Shown: positions 17,728 through 25,630 of the stretch, piece by piece | Layout of the letters: each line of letters opens with the position of its first letter | How positions within the stretch are numbered: position 1 is the stretch's first letter | Assembly: GCF_009695765.1 (NCBI RefSeq) | Contig: NZ_VUNI01000005.1 | Coordinates: 102,497 to 166,496 of the forward strand | Origin: Roseburia porci | Lineage (GTDB): Bacteria; Bacillota; Clostridia; Lachnospirales; Lachnospiraceae | Direction of reading: 5' to 3' | Length of the DNA stretch: 64,000 nt | The notes under the pieces: model-generated | Database searches by the model: none | What the model was told of the DNA's origin: nothing | The model's input: the letters and a program-made list of their open reading frames with translations, nothing else | Program-made: the position numbers and the translations under genes

Positions 17728-18771
17728 TTATTGTTTCTCATAGACGGTCCAGCTTTCATCCGGCAGCTCTTCCTCTGCTGCCCCGCATTCTTCCTCCATC
17801 TCCGCTGTCTGAAAATAATAATCCACATACCGTTCACCCATCCAGTGTGTCTGCATATGGATAAAAAGCGTGCTGATAACCAGCATAATTCCAATCACAA
17901 TTACCGGAAGCATACGATATCTGTGCTGATCGATCTGATATGTTTTGTTCATCATTTCGATGCGCTTCAAAAGCTGTGGTTTACTTCTTACAAGCTGCGT
18001 ATGAAGCAGTTCCCGATCATTTATTTGCCCGGTAATCGTATTCATGATCTCTCCAAAATAAACCTTCATACTTTCTACCCGGGGAATCGCTTCATAATCA
18101 CAGATATACTCTCCCCAGAACTCCAGCTGCCTCTGCAGCAGGAAAATAAATGGATTGAAAAAATAAACCGCTTTCCCGATGGCTGTAATGTGCCGCCACA
18201 ACTGACTGTTCTGTTTATAATGTGTCAGCTCATGGACATAAATTACCCGAAGCTGCTGCTTGGTATACTCCCTCACAGGCAGCACAACATACTGTTTGCG
18301 GAGTCCACACAAATATGGTGTCTTCGCCTTATAGTCCACAACCAGATCCAGCTTTCCGGATCTGATATGCATGTCTTCACATATTTCAACAAACATATCC
18401 CATTCTCTTCCATCCACTGGAATCAGTTCATGACAATGTTTGTTAAGGATCCGGTTCTTTCGGATATAATCAAACAAAAAATAAACCATTCCGGTCAGCC
18501 AGATCAAAAGAAAAACCGTGCAGTTTCTTTTGATGACCGGTGTATACCGAAACAAAATTCCGCCCCATTGTAACTCGTTTTCCACCGCCAGCACAAGAAA
18601 TACTAACGGGAAGAACCAAAAAGCCAGTACGGTCTTAAACAGTTCATACATGGCATGAATAAAACCCGTTTTTTCGAGGATTTTACCTATCACATACCAT
18701 ATCACGAACAATGCCGCCCCAGTGATCGAAGTCAGAAAAATTGCCATAGCAAAACTGATTGTCCAATCCAT
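17728..18771 (-). CDS. BlaR1/MecR1-type M56 membrane metallopeptidase
   Basis: 347 residues. Membrane helices lie near 10-30, 40-60 and 90-110, followed by the M56 peptidase domain with the zinc motif HELTH in VIYVHELTHYKQN, and a last helix near 285-305 (MLPVIVIGIMLVISTLFI). There is no C-terminal penicillin-binding sensor domain, so ligand sensing is not of the BlaR1 beta-lactam type. The usual BlaI-type repressor gene is missing upstream; a decayed FtsX permease lies there instead. Its substrate may be a BlaI-like repressor encoded elsewhere. A TACA-G-TGTA dyad over its promoter is compatible with that. Confidence 0.87.
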   Translation of the reverse strand: MDWTISFAMAIFLTSITGAALFVIWYVIGKILEKTGFIHAMYELFKTVLAFWFFPLVFLVLAVENELQWGGILFRYTPVIKRNCTVFLLIWLTGMVYFLFDYIRKNRILNKHCHELIPVDGREWDMFVEICEDMHIRSGKLDLVVDYKAKTPYLCGLRKQYVVLPVREYTKQQLRVIYVHELTHYKQNSQLWRHITAIGKAVYFFNPFIFLLQRQLEFWGEYICDYEAIPRVESMKVYFGEIMNTITGQINDRELLHTQLVRSKPQLLKRIEMMNKTYQIDQHRYRMLPVIVIGIMLVISTLFIHMQTHWMGERYVDYYFQTAEMEEECGAAEEELPDESWTVYEKQ

Positions 18772-18804
18772 CTCTTATGCAAAATCCTTTCCTTTTTCTC
18801 TGAG

Positions 18805-18832
18805 TACAGTGTATCACAGAAAAAGTGGGCAA
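18805..18832 (-). promoter_or_regulatory. Promoter of the M56 gene with BlaI-like dyad
   Basis: TTGTTT, 17-base spacer, TACACT on the minus strand. TACAGTGTA at 18805-18813 overlaps the -10 box and resembles the TACA/TGTA arms of BlaI/MecI operators. Confidence 0.4.
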
Positions 18833-18925
18833 ACAATCTCGTTTTTTGTCTATTTACTGGTGTTTTCGCACTGCAAAACGGAAATCAGCGGACGCATGTT
18901 GTTCACTTTTGGAATAATCCTCTTT

Positions 18926-19147
18926 TTATTCTCTGTTCTTCAGAAACTCGGATGGAACGATCTTGTTCAGCCTGAGAACCAGAAGCTGATTGATCATAAA
19001 ATATAATCCGATGATTGCTTCTCCGATGACACCCATATGGAAGTTTCCGTTCAGATAAAGTTTCCGGATTTCACTGCCCCGGTAACCAAACACCTTGATC
19101 AATGAAATTCCGTAAGATGACCGGTCGATCATCAGATACATGATCAC
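18926..19147 (-). pseudogene. Remnant of an FtsX-like ABC transporter permease
   Basis: The 73 readable codons match only the C-terminus of clostridial FtsX-type permeases: MIDRSSYGISLIKVFGYR, then EIRKLYLNGNF, and finally FMINQLLVLRLNKIVPSEFL with KNRE before the stop. The segment between NGNF and the last membrane helix is far shorter than in intact permeases, pointing to an internal deletion. The rest of the gene is absent; a terminator-like hairpin follows at once upstream. Such permeases commonly accompany BlaI/BlaR1-type regulators, so the fragment and the M56 gene probably come from one eroded locus. Confidence 0.75.
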
Positions 19148-19184
19148 AAAAAAAAGACAGCCTTTCGATCTGCTGTCTTTTCGG
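19148..19184. terminator. Hairpin with T-runs on both strands
   Basis: AAAAGACAGC / GCTGTCTTTT stem with A/T tracts on each side. It may end the mtnN transcript on the minus strand. Confidence 0.65.
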
Positions 19185-19276
19185 AGAAGGTATTTTTGCT
19201 ATGGGGGTAGCAAAAATTATATAATGTATTGGGGGGTTTTTACAGGTATTATAATAGCATGCGTAATGCAAAAAGC

Positions 19277-19317
19277 GTGCACAAACTTCACAAAAGTTCA
19301 TGCCACTTTTTGTGCAC
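19277..19317 (-). other. Hairpin directly after mtnN
   Basis: GTGCACAAA and TTTGTGCAC arms enclose an inner AACTT/AAGTT stem just past the mtnN stop. It lacks a good T-run, so it is more likely a 3' stabiliser than a terminator. Confidence 0.4.
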
Positions 19318-19320
19318 TTC

Positions 19321-20019
19321 TTACAAATTAAGTTCTCCGGATCGTTTGATGAATTCTACGATTACTTCGATACCAAGCTCTGCAGCTTTCTCCGCAAATG
19401 TCGCATAATCCATCGCTCCGCCTTCCCCATCTGAAATGGTACGAAGAATTGCAAACGGAACTTTGTTTACATAACATACATGTCCGATACTTCCACCTTC
19501 CATCTCAGCTGCGATTGCCTCAAATCTTTCGTGAAGCTTTGCTTTCTGTTCCGCTTTATGCATGAACATATCTCCGGTTGCAATCGTTCCAACCTTGTAT
19601 TTCATGCCCTTGTCTGCAAGACATTTTTCCAGGAGCTCCATCATGCTCTCATTGCAAGGAAGGAAAATCTGATTAATTCCGGATAAAAGTCCAACCGGAT
19701 CGCCCAGAGCAGATGTATTCATATCATGCTGTACGACTTTATCTGCAACTGCAACATCCATAACTCCAAGTTCTTTGCAGAGTGTTCCGGCAACACCGAT
19801 GTTAACGATCATATCTACATTGTATTTCAAGATCATTGCTTCTGTACAGATTGCTGCAAAAACCTTTCCAATTCCGCAGACTGCTGCAACAACCTCTACT
19901 CCCGCAACAGTGCCGCTTACAAATTCAACACCGCTTACGTTCTCTGTTTTGCTGTTTTCCAGGGATTCTTTCAAATTATCGATTTCCATCTGCATTGCGC
20001 CGATAATACCAATTTTCAT
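19321..20019 (-). CDS. mtnN: 5'-methylthioadenosine/S-adenosylhomocysteine nucleosidase
   Basis: 232 residues, full length. The enzyme hydrolyses SAH to adenine and S-ribosylhomocysteine, and MTA to methylthioribose. The family signature is clear: IGIIGAMQMEIDNL at the N-terminus, the CGIGKVFAAICTEAMI region, the VNIGVAGTL nucleoside pocket, AAEMEGGSIGHVCY with the ribose-contacting ME, and TISDGEG with the catalytic Asp. It follows luxS by 28 bases on the same strand, so the two steps of SAH recycling are encoded together. Confidence 0.95.
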   Translation of the reverse strand: MKIGIIGAMQMEIDNLKESLENSKTENVSGVEFVSGTVAGVEVVAAVCGIGKVFAAICTEAMILKYNVDMIVNIGVAGTLCKELGVMDVAVADKVVQHDMNTSALGDPVGLLSGINQIFLPCNESMMELLEKCLADKGMKYKVGTIATGDMFMHKAEQKAKLHERFEAIAAEMEGGSIGHVCYVNKVPFAILRTISDGEGGAMDYATFAEKAAELGIEVIVEFIKRSGELNL

Positions 20020-20047
20020 TTCTTATTCCTCACTTCTTTTTGTCTTT

Positions 20048-20509
20048 TTATTTGGTAGGGTAAATAAACTCTGTGTTCGTCTGTGCTTCAAGTACTGCAA
20101 GATACGTTTTGCATTCTTCCTGTGCAATCGCAAGATCCAGGTTCTCATAATGTCCGCATTCCACTGCTGATGCCCCAAATACCGGTCCTTCATGTGCAAT
20201 GATCTGTTTTAAGACTTTCTTGGTGATCTCAAATACTTTTGCAGGCGCTTCCTCTCTGACAAGCAGGTAAAATCCAGTCTGGCATCCCATTGGTCCAAAA
20301 TATACAACATGGTCAGCAATTTCTGAATTGCGGATATAGGTTGCAAACATATGCTCCACCGAATGCATATCCGCATTGCTCATGTAATCTCCTGCGTTTG
20401 GTTTTCTTGTTCTAAGATCATAAGTGATCACATCCTGATCCTGTCTGGAAATATAAAATCCCGGTACAAGAACATCATGATCGATTGTAAAGCTTTTAAT
20501 TCGTTCCAT
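20048..20509 (-). CDS. luxS: S-ribosylhomocysteine lyase (AI-2 synthase)
   Basis: 153 residues, full length. It cleaves S-ribosylhomocysteine to homocysteine and the AI-2 precursor DPD. Metal ligands are visible as HSVEH (HxxEH) and a later Cys in AVECGHYENLD. The catalytic Cys is in MGCQTGFYL. The start ATG at 20509 has AAAGGA upstream. It lies 16 bases after a chemoreceptor gene and 28 before mtnN. Confidence 0.97.
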   Translation of the reverse strand: MERIKSFTIDHDVLVPGFYISRQDQDVITYDLRTRKPNAGDYMSNADMHSVEHMFATYIRNSEIADHVVYFGPMGCQTGFYLLVREEAPAKVFEITKKVLKQIIAHEGPVFGASAVECGHYENLDLAIAQEECKTYLAVLEAQTNTEFIYPTK

Positions 20510-20525
20510 TTTGTGTCCTTTCCAA

Positions 20526-21998
20526 CTATTTATTATCTGCTATATTTTCCATTTTATCTGAGATCTCATGAATCTCATAAAGCAGATAGTTCATATCTTT
20601 CAATGCGCTGACTGCAGAATCACTGATAGACAATGCGGTATCGGTAGATGCTGCGACCTCTTCTCCAGTTGCAGAAAGATTCGTGATACTGTCCATAATA
20701 ATGCTGTTGGCAGAAATAATGCTGTCAACCGAAGCATTTACCTCATGTACTCCTTTATAAAGGGCATCCGTATCATTCTTAATATCACTTAATTTGGCTC
20801 CGGTTTCACTGATCAGCTCATTCTGCTTTTCTGCATATTCCGATGATTTTGTCATACTCTGGGCTGCATTATCTGCATCTTTGATCAGCTTCTCAATAAT
20901 CTGGCTGATCTCTTCTGTTGCCTTTCTGGTATCTTCCGAAAGTTTTCGGATCTCGTCTGCAACAACTGCAAATCCCTTGCCGGCTTCTCCTGCTCTTGCA
21001 GCCTCAATCGAAGCATTGAGTGCAAGAAGGTTTGTCTGATCCGATATTCCAAGAATCGTATCTGTAATAGCTTCCACATCTTTGATACTGTCATTTAACT
21101 GCTGTGTTGTGACTCCGGTCTCTTTGTTGATCTGTGCAACTTGGGCAGCCTGATTCTTGAGTTGTTCGATCATGTCCACACCACTGGCGACATTGGAATT
21201 TGTGCGTTCGGAAATCTCACCCATATTGCGTGCTTCCTGTCCCACGCTCTCAATGCTCTCCTGAATTCCTGATGTCTGGCTGGTCTGCTGATTGATTGCA
21301 TCTGCATTCATATGTGTGCTTTCGGCAATCTCGGAAACCGCATCATGACTGGTTTTCATCGTATCATTTAAGCGTTCCGAAACCCCTTTTGCGCTCTCAA
21401 ATTTCTGATTCAGCTGCTCAGCAAGGTCAACAATCTTTTCCGCTGTCTTTGTCTGTTTTTGTGCCTGTTCTTCGACAGCTTCCATATTCTCTTTTCCATG
21501 TGTCTTTAACATAACTGTAATGATCATAGCCAGCACACAGGCAATCAGTACCATACTGGTCTCAAAAACCAGTTCTTCTATATCAACAAATTGTCTGTTC
21601 AGTGAAACGATTTCATACACGATCGTTGCAATAGATGCGACCAGTGCGCCTGCAATAGACAGTTTCGCGTCTGCATAAATCATAACCAGAATTGCAATTG
21701 GAAATACATATGCATACATATAGGATACTTCCGCAGTGAACAATGCTGTCAGAAATACAAGGATCATCGATGAACTGCACACATGTCGATAGATCACAGA
21801 ATCTTTTAACTTTCCGATCGCCGCACCGTTTACGACAATCGCCGCGATGCCAACAATCAGTCTTACCACCGCTGCTGTGCCATTTCTTCCTGTTACCAGA
21901 GAAACAATTGCTGTGATTATAAGGCTGCATTCAATCAGTAACCCGGCAAAAAAAGCTGCCCTGTTCTTATCGATCAACTGCTTTTTCTCAAGATTCAT
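20526..21998 (-). CDS. Methyl-accepting chemotaxis protein with multi-span N-terminus
   Basis: 490 residues. The N-terminal 165 residues contain five or six membrane helices (for example [45 protein letters not shown]) and no sizeable extracellular ligand domain. The rest is a long cytoplasmic coiled coil with the conserved signalling tip [20 protein letters not shown] and [19 protein letters not shown]. It should signal to CheA/CheW. No other chemotaxis gene is in the window. It is the middle of a tight same-strand run pepF, this gene, luxS, mtnN with gaps of 29, 16 and 28 bases. Confidence 0.9.
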   Translation of the reverse strand: MNLEKKQLIDKNRAAFFAGLLIECSLIITAIVSLVTGRNGTAAVVRLIVGIAAIVVNGAAIGKLKDSVIYRHVCSSSMILVFLTALFTAEVSYMYAYVFPIAILVMIYADAKLSIAGALVASIATIVYEIVSLNRQFVDIEELVFETSMVLIACVLAMIITVMLKTHGKENMEAVEEQAQKQTKTAEKIVDLAEQLNQKFESAKGVSERLNDTMKTSHDAVSEIAESTHMNADAINQQTSQTSGIQESIESVGQEARNMGEISERTNSNVASGVDMIEQLKNQAAQVAQINKETGVTTQQLNDSIKDVEAITDTILGISDQTNLLALNASIEAARAGEAGKGFAVVADEIRKLSEDTRKATEEISQIIEKLIKDADNAAQSMTKSSEYAEKQNELISETGAKLSDIKNDTDALYKGVHEVNASVDSIISANSIIMDSITNLSATGEEVAASTDTALSISDSAVSALKDMNYLLYEIHEISDKMENIADNK

Positions 21999-22027
21999 AA
22001 CTTTTCCTCCTTTGTACTACAATTCTT

Positions 22028-23827
22028 TTATTTTGCAGTAAACATTGCAAGATACTCCTCAAAAACCTGAAGTGCTGCATCAACCGGTTCCGGTGTGCTC
22101 ATATCAACCCCTGCATTTTTCAGAAGCTCAATCGGATCTTTCGAGCATCCGCCGCAAAGGAAGTTTGTAACATAACGGTCAACCGCAGGCTGTCCTCCCT
22201 CAAGAATCAGTTTGGAAAATGCAGTTGCTGCCGAATAACCGGTTGCATACTGATACACATAAAATGATGTGTAAAAATGTGGAATACGCATCCATTCATA
22301 GTCGATTTCTTCATCCACAACCACATCCGGTCCATAATATAATACATTCAGATCATGATAAATCTTATTCAGTGCTTCCTGTGTCAGAGCCTCTCCATCT
22401 GCGATCTTCTTATGAACAATCTGCTCAAATTCTGCAAACATAGTCTGACGGAACAATGTCGTACGGAATTCCTCAAGCTGGTGGTTGATCAGATAACGCC
22501 GTTCCTTTTCATCTGCAGCATTCTTCATCAGATACTGCATAAGCAGCGCTTCGTTACATGTTGAAGCAACCTCGGCAACAAAGATCAGATATCCGGAATA
22601 TGTGATCGGCTGGGTCTTATTGGAATAATAGGTATGGATTGCATGCCCCATCTCATGTGCCAGAGTAAATACGCTGTTCAGATTATCCTTATGGTTCAGC
22701 AGTACATAAGGATGTGTTCCATAGGCTCCCCAGGAATATGCACCGCTTCTTTTATTCTCATTCTCATAAACATCGATCCAACCTCCGGAAAGTCCCTCCT
22801 TCAGAATCGAAAGATATTCCTCTCCCATCGGTGCAAGTCCTTTTAATACGGTCTCTTTTGCTTCCTCATATGTGTATTTCTTATCGTAATCATCAATTAA
22901 CGGTGTATAAAGGTCATACATATGAAGTTCTTCCACACCCAGAAGCTTTTTGCGCTCTGCCATATAGCGATGCATCGCTGGAAGATGTTTATGTACGGTC
23001 TCGATCAGATTATCGTATACACCTTCCGGGATATTTCCCTGATCCAGATGCATAGCTCTTACACTGTCATACTTCTTTGTCTTTGCGAAAAAGTGTTCCT
23101 GCTTCAGATGACTGGTGAAAATGGATGCTACCGTATTGCCAAACTGCTGATACGTATGATACATCGATTCAAATGCCTGTTTACGGATATTTCTGTCCTT
23201 GTTCTCCATTAACTGGATAAATGTTCCGTGGCTGACCGGAAGTTCATTGCCCTCTGCATCTTTGATCGCCGGAAAACGGATATCCGCATTATTGAACATG
23301 GAGAAAATATTCTCCGGTCCAACTGCAATCTCTCCTGCATTCGCAAGAATTTTCTCCTCTTCTTTGGATAACGTATGTGCTTTCTTACGTAAGATCTCAT
23401 CGATTGCTCTCTGGTATTTCAAAAGTTCTGGCTGTTCCTTATAAAAGGCATTGATTGTTTCTGCCGAAGCCTCAAGTATTTCCGGCTCCGCAAATGCACT
23501 GGAACTTTCTGCCATAACCATCAGACTGTCCGCCCTGGATGCGTATCCCTGATATTTGGAAACTGCAGTATCCTGATGATATCTCTCGTTTGCATACACA
23601 TAAATACGTTCCAGATGATAATTCGCCTCATCCGTATCTTGGAAATAAGCAAGGAGTGTTGCTGCACTTTCTGTCAGTTTTCCCTGATAGGAAGCAATCT
23701 TATTGCAGAGTTCTTTTGTCTGTTCATATTCTTCTTCCCACAGCGCATCGCTGGCAAACATATCTTCCAGGTTCCATTTGTATTCATCTGAAATCTCATC
23801 ACGCTTCAGAACCTTATTATTATTCAT
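22028..23827 (-). CDS. pepF: Oligoendopeptidase F
   Basis: 599 residues, the usual length. Cytoplasmic M3-family zinc peptidase degrading short peptides. The motif HEMGH in TLAHEMGHAIHTYYSNK is followed by the third ligand Glu in VAEVASTCNEALL. The N-terminal helical domain begins RDEISDEYKWNLEDMF, typical of PepF. Start ATG at 23827 follows GAGGAT. A good promoter lies 60 bases upstream. It is probably the first gene of the run with the chemoreceptor, luxS and mtnN. Confidence 0.95.
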   Translation of the reverse strand: MNNNKVLKRDEISDEYKWNLEDMFASDALWEEEYEQTKELCNKIASYQGKLTESAATLLAYFQDTDEANYHLERIYVYANERYHQDTAVSKYQGYASRADSLMVMAESSSAFAEPEILEASAETINAFYKEQPELLKYQRAIDEILRKKAHTLSKEEEKILANAGEIAVGPENIFSMFNNADIRFPAIKDAEGNELPVSHGTFIQLMENKDRNIRKQAFESMYHTYQQFGNTVASIFTSHLKQEHFFAKTKKYDSVRAMHLDQGNIPEGVYDNLIETVHKHLPAMHRYMAERKKLLGVEELHMYDLYTPLIDDYDKKYTYEEAKETVLKGLAPMGEEYLSILKEGLSGGWIDVYENENKRSGAYSWGAYGTHPYVLLNHKDNLNSVFTLAHEMGHAIHTYYSNKTQPITYSGYLIFVAEVASTCNEALLMQYLMKNAADEKERRYLINHQLEEFRTTLFRQTMFAEFEQIVHKKIADGEALTQEALNKIYHDLNVLYYGPDVVVDEEIDYEWMRIPHFYTSFYVYQYATGYSAATAFSKLILEGGQPAVDRYVTNFLCGGCSKDPIELLKNAGVDMSTPEPVDAALQVFEEYLAMFTAK

Positions 23828-23886
23828 TTTATCCTCTTTTCCACAGCTTGTTTTACTATGCTGTCTCTTGTAATGCTTTACTTCTG

Positions 23887-23915
23887 ATTATAATCGCAGA
23901 ATACAAAATTAGCAA
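23887..23915 (-). promoter_or_regulatory. Promoter of pepF
   Basis: TTGCTA (23915-23910), 17-base spacer, TATAAT (23892-23887). Confidence 0.7.
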
Positions 23916-23959
23916 TCCTTTCCTGCGATTGCTTTATCGGGAGTTACTGAATAATTTTC

Positions 23960-24286
23960 TTATAAAGGTTAGGGAGTCAAAAGGCGGCTTTTAACTTAGC
24001 AGCTGGCAAATTGCACAAAGCAGCGACTGCGTTTGTGCCCTGGGAGAAAAATAGAAAATCTTAGTTTGCCTGCTTGTAGCTAGTGTTTTGCTGCCATGGA
24101 TGGCAGCAAAAGTCTTAACGCCCCACGGACGGGGCGTTTAAGACGTACACGTCATTTTGAGACAATCAAAATTAGGCAGACTTAGATTTTCTTATTTTCG
24201 GACAATGGAACATAACCAGGCACTGCTTTGTGCAATTTGCCAACTTCAGAATAAAAAAGATACCTTTTGACTCCCTAATCTTATAA
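23960..24286. mobile_element. MITE-like palindromic element, long copy
   Basis: About 327 bases with terminal inverted repeats around GGTTAGGGAGTCAAAAGG, flanked by TTATAA on both sides (23960-23965 and 24281-24286). A perfect 19-base inner inverted repeat, GGCAAATTGCACAAAGCAG, lies near each end. A second arm pair (GAAAATCTTAGTTTGCC with its near complement) follows. Two tight hairpins sit in the middle: 24086-24111 (12-base arms) and 24112-24144. No reading frame is credible. It shares termini and inner blocks with 61710-61870, which lacks the central hairpins. It fills the gap between the pepF promoter and the LacI gene. Confidence 0.8.
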
Positions 24287-24349
24287 AACAAAAACAAGTC
24301 CCCTCTCGGGGACCTGCTATATGGGAAAAAAGGATGAAAAGTATTATCT

Positions 24350-25369
24350 TTATGAATTTGTGATCTGTTTTACGGATTCGCCCTCCAAAAGGATTCCTTC
24401 CACGACAACTCTCTCCACGAAAGCGGTCTTTGGATTCTCAATGTTTCCGATCAGACGTCGTGCGGCTTCCCTTCCGATCTTATCCGTGTCCTGTTTGATG
24501 GTTGTAAGCTTTGGTCTTAACATCTGTGAGATGCGTGTTCCATCATACCCTGCAATGGAGATATCCTGCGGAATCCGAAGTCCCATCTCACGTATTACAT
24601 TAAATCCACCGATCATAGCCGTATCATCCGGAAAAAGAATAACTGACGGCGGATTCTCAAGATTCAGAAGCGCTCTTGTCTGGATTGCCACATCTCTTGC
24701 TTCAAGATAACGTGCCGATCTCACATACTCTTCCGGTATTTCGATCTTGTGCAGTTCCAAAGTCCGGTAAAAAGCGGCCAGACGGTCTCTTGTTACACTG
24801 GAGTACTCCTGTCCATGAATGTACGCAATCCTGCGATGCCCCATGGAAATAATATATTCCAGAAGATCATTCATGCATTTTGCATTATTGGAACATACCG
24901 CCGAACATGCGAAATGCACGTAATCGATTGTCACAACCGGAATGTCACTGCTCATAAGTTCCTGAACATTCTGTTCCTGAAAATCAGCACACACGATTAC
25001 AACACCATCAAAATTGCGGTACTTGCAGTGCTCCAGATAGGACATCTTTCTTCCAGCCGGATTCGTATTAATAAAGGTAATATCATATCCAAGCGCCTCT
25101 GCCTCATTTTTGATTCCGTTCAGTACCCCCGCAAAATACTCATGTGTCAGTCCCATAGATGCCTCATCTGCGTACAATACGCCAATATTCTGAGACCGGT
25201 TCGTCTTAAGTGCTCTGGCTGCTGCATTCGGGAGATATCCCATCTCTGCCGCCGTTTTCTTAATGCGTGTTCTTGTCTCACTGCTGATGTCTTTTTGATC
25301 ATGCAGTGCCTTACTTACCGTTGCCGTTGATACACCGCATGCATTTGCAATGTCTTTTAAAGATACCAT
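24350..25369 (-). CDS. LacI family transcriptional regulator
   Basis: 339 residues. N-terminal LacI helix-turn-helix: MVSLKDIANACGVSTATVSK, hinge helix region AARALKTNRSQNIGVLY. The rest is the periplasmic-binding-like effector domain (IAYIHGQEYSSVTRDRL, FPDDTAMIGGFNVI, ISIAGYDGTRISQML). I start at ATG 25369, with GAGGAAG upstream. An open extension to 25423 adds 18 residues before the usual start. It is divergent from the cellobiose phosphorylase gene and is the obvious candidate to repress it. The effector is unknown; cellobiose or a related disaccharide is inference. Confidence 0.93.
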   Translation of the reverse strand: MVSLKDIANACGVSTATVSKALHDQKDISSETRTRIKKTAAEMGYLPNAAARALKTNRSQNIGVLYADEASMGLTHEYFAGVLNGIKNEAEALGYDITFINTNPAGRKMSYLEHCKYRNFDGVVIVCADFQEQNVQELMSSDIPVVTIDYVHFACSAVCSNNAKCMNDLLEYIISMGHRRIAYIHGQEYSSVTRDRLAAFYRTLELHKIEIPEEYVRSARYLEARDVAIQTRALLNLENPPSVILFPDDTAMIGGFNVIREMGLRIPQDISIAGYDGTRISQMLRPKLTTIKQDTDKIGREAARRLIGNIENPKTAFVERVVVEGILLEGESVKQITNS

Positions 25370-25443
25370 ATCCGCTTCCTCGCTTCGAATAAATTTTATT
25401 GCTGTTTTCGAAACGAATTTCACTTAATCGTTTTCGCACTTTT

Positions 25444-25472
25444 ACTATACAATAATTCTCAGCAATTCGCAA
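25444..25472 (-). promoter_or_regulatory. Promoter of the LacI regulator gene
   Basis: TTGCGA (25472-25467), 17-base spacer, TATAGT (25449-25444). An operator-like TTAATCGTTTTCG lies at 25425-25437, just downstream, compatible with autoregulation. Confidence 0.6.
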
Positions 25473-25545
25473 GCAAATTTATCATTTTATCCATTTTAAC
25501 GAGTTTTTCGCTCACTTTTTGTGCATATTTTTCAAGATGGACGTA

Positions 25546-25574
25546 TTGCTTTTTTCTGTTTTTCCATATATACT
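25546..25574 (+). promoter_or_regulatory. Promoter of the cellobiose phosphorylase gene
   Basis: TTGCTT (25546-25551), 17-base spacer, TATACT (25569-25574). Confidence 0.6.
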
Positions 25575-25594
25575 CAATCTTGTAGAAAACTACT

Positions 25595-25604
25595 TAAACG
25601 TTTA
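25595..25604. promoter_or_regulatory. LacI-type operator before the cellobiose phosphorylase gene
   Basis: Perfect palindrome TAAACGTTTA centred on CG, about 20 bases downstream of the -10 box and 27 bases before the start codon. This is a typical LacI-family site that would block transcription early. Confidence 0.65.
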
Positions 25605-25630
25605 CGTATAAAGAATAGGAGAATGATCAT

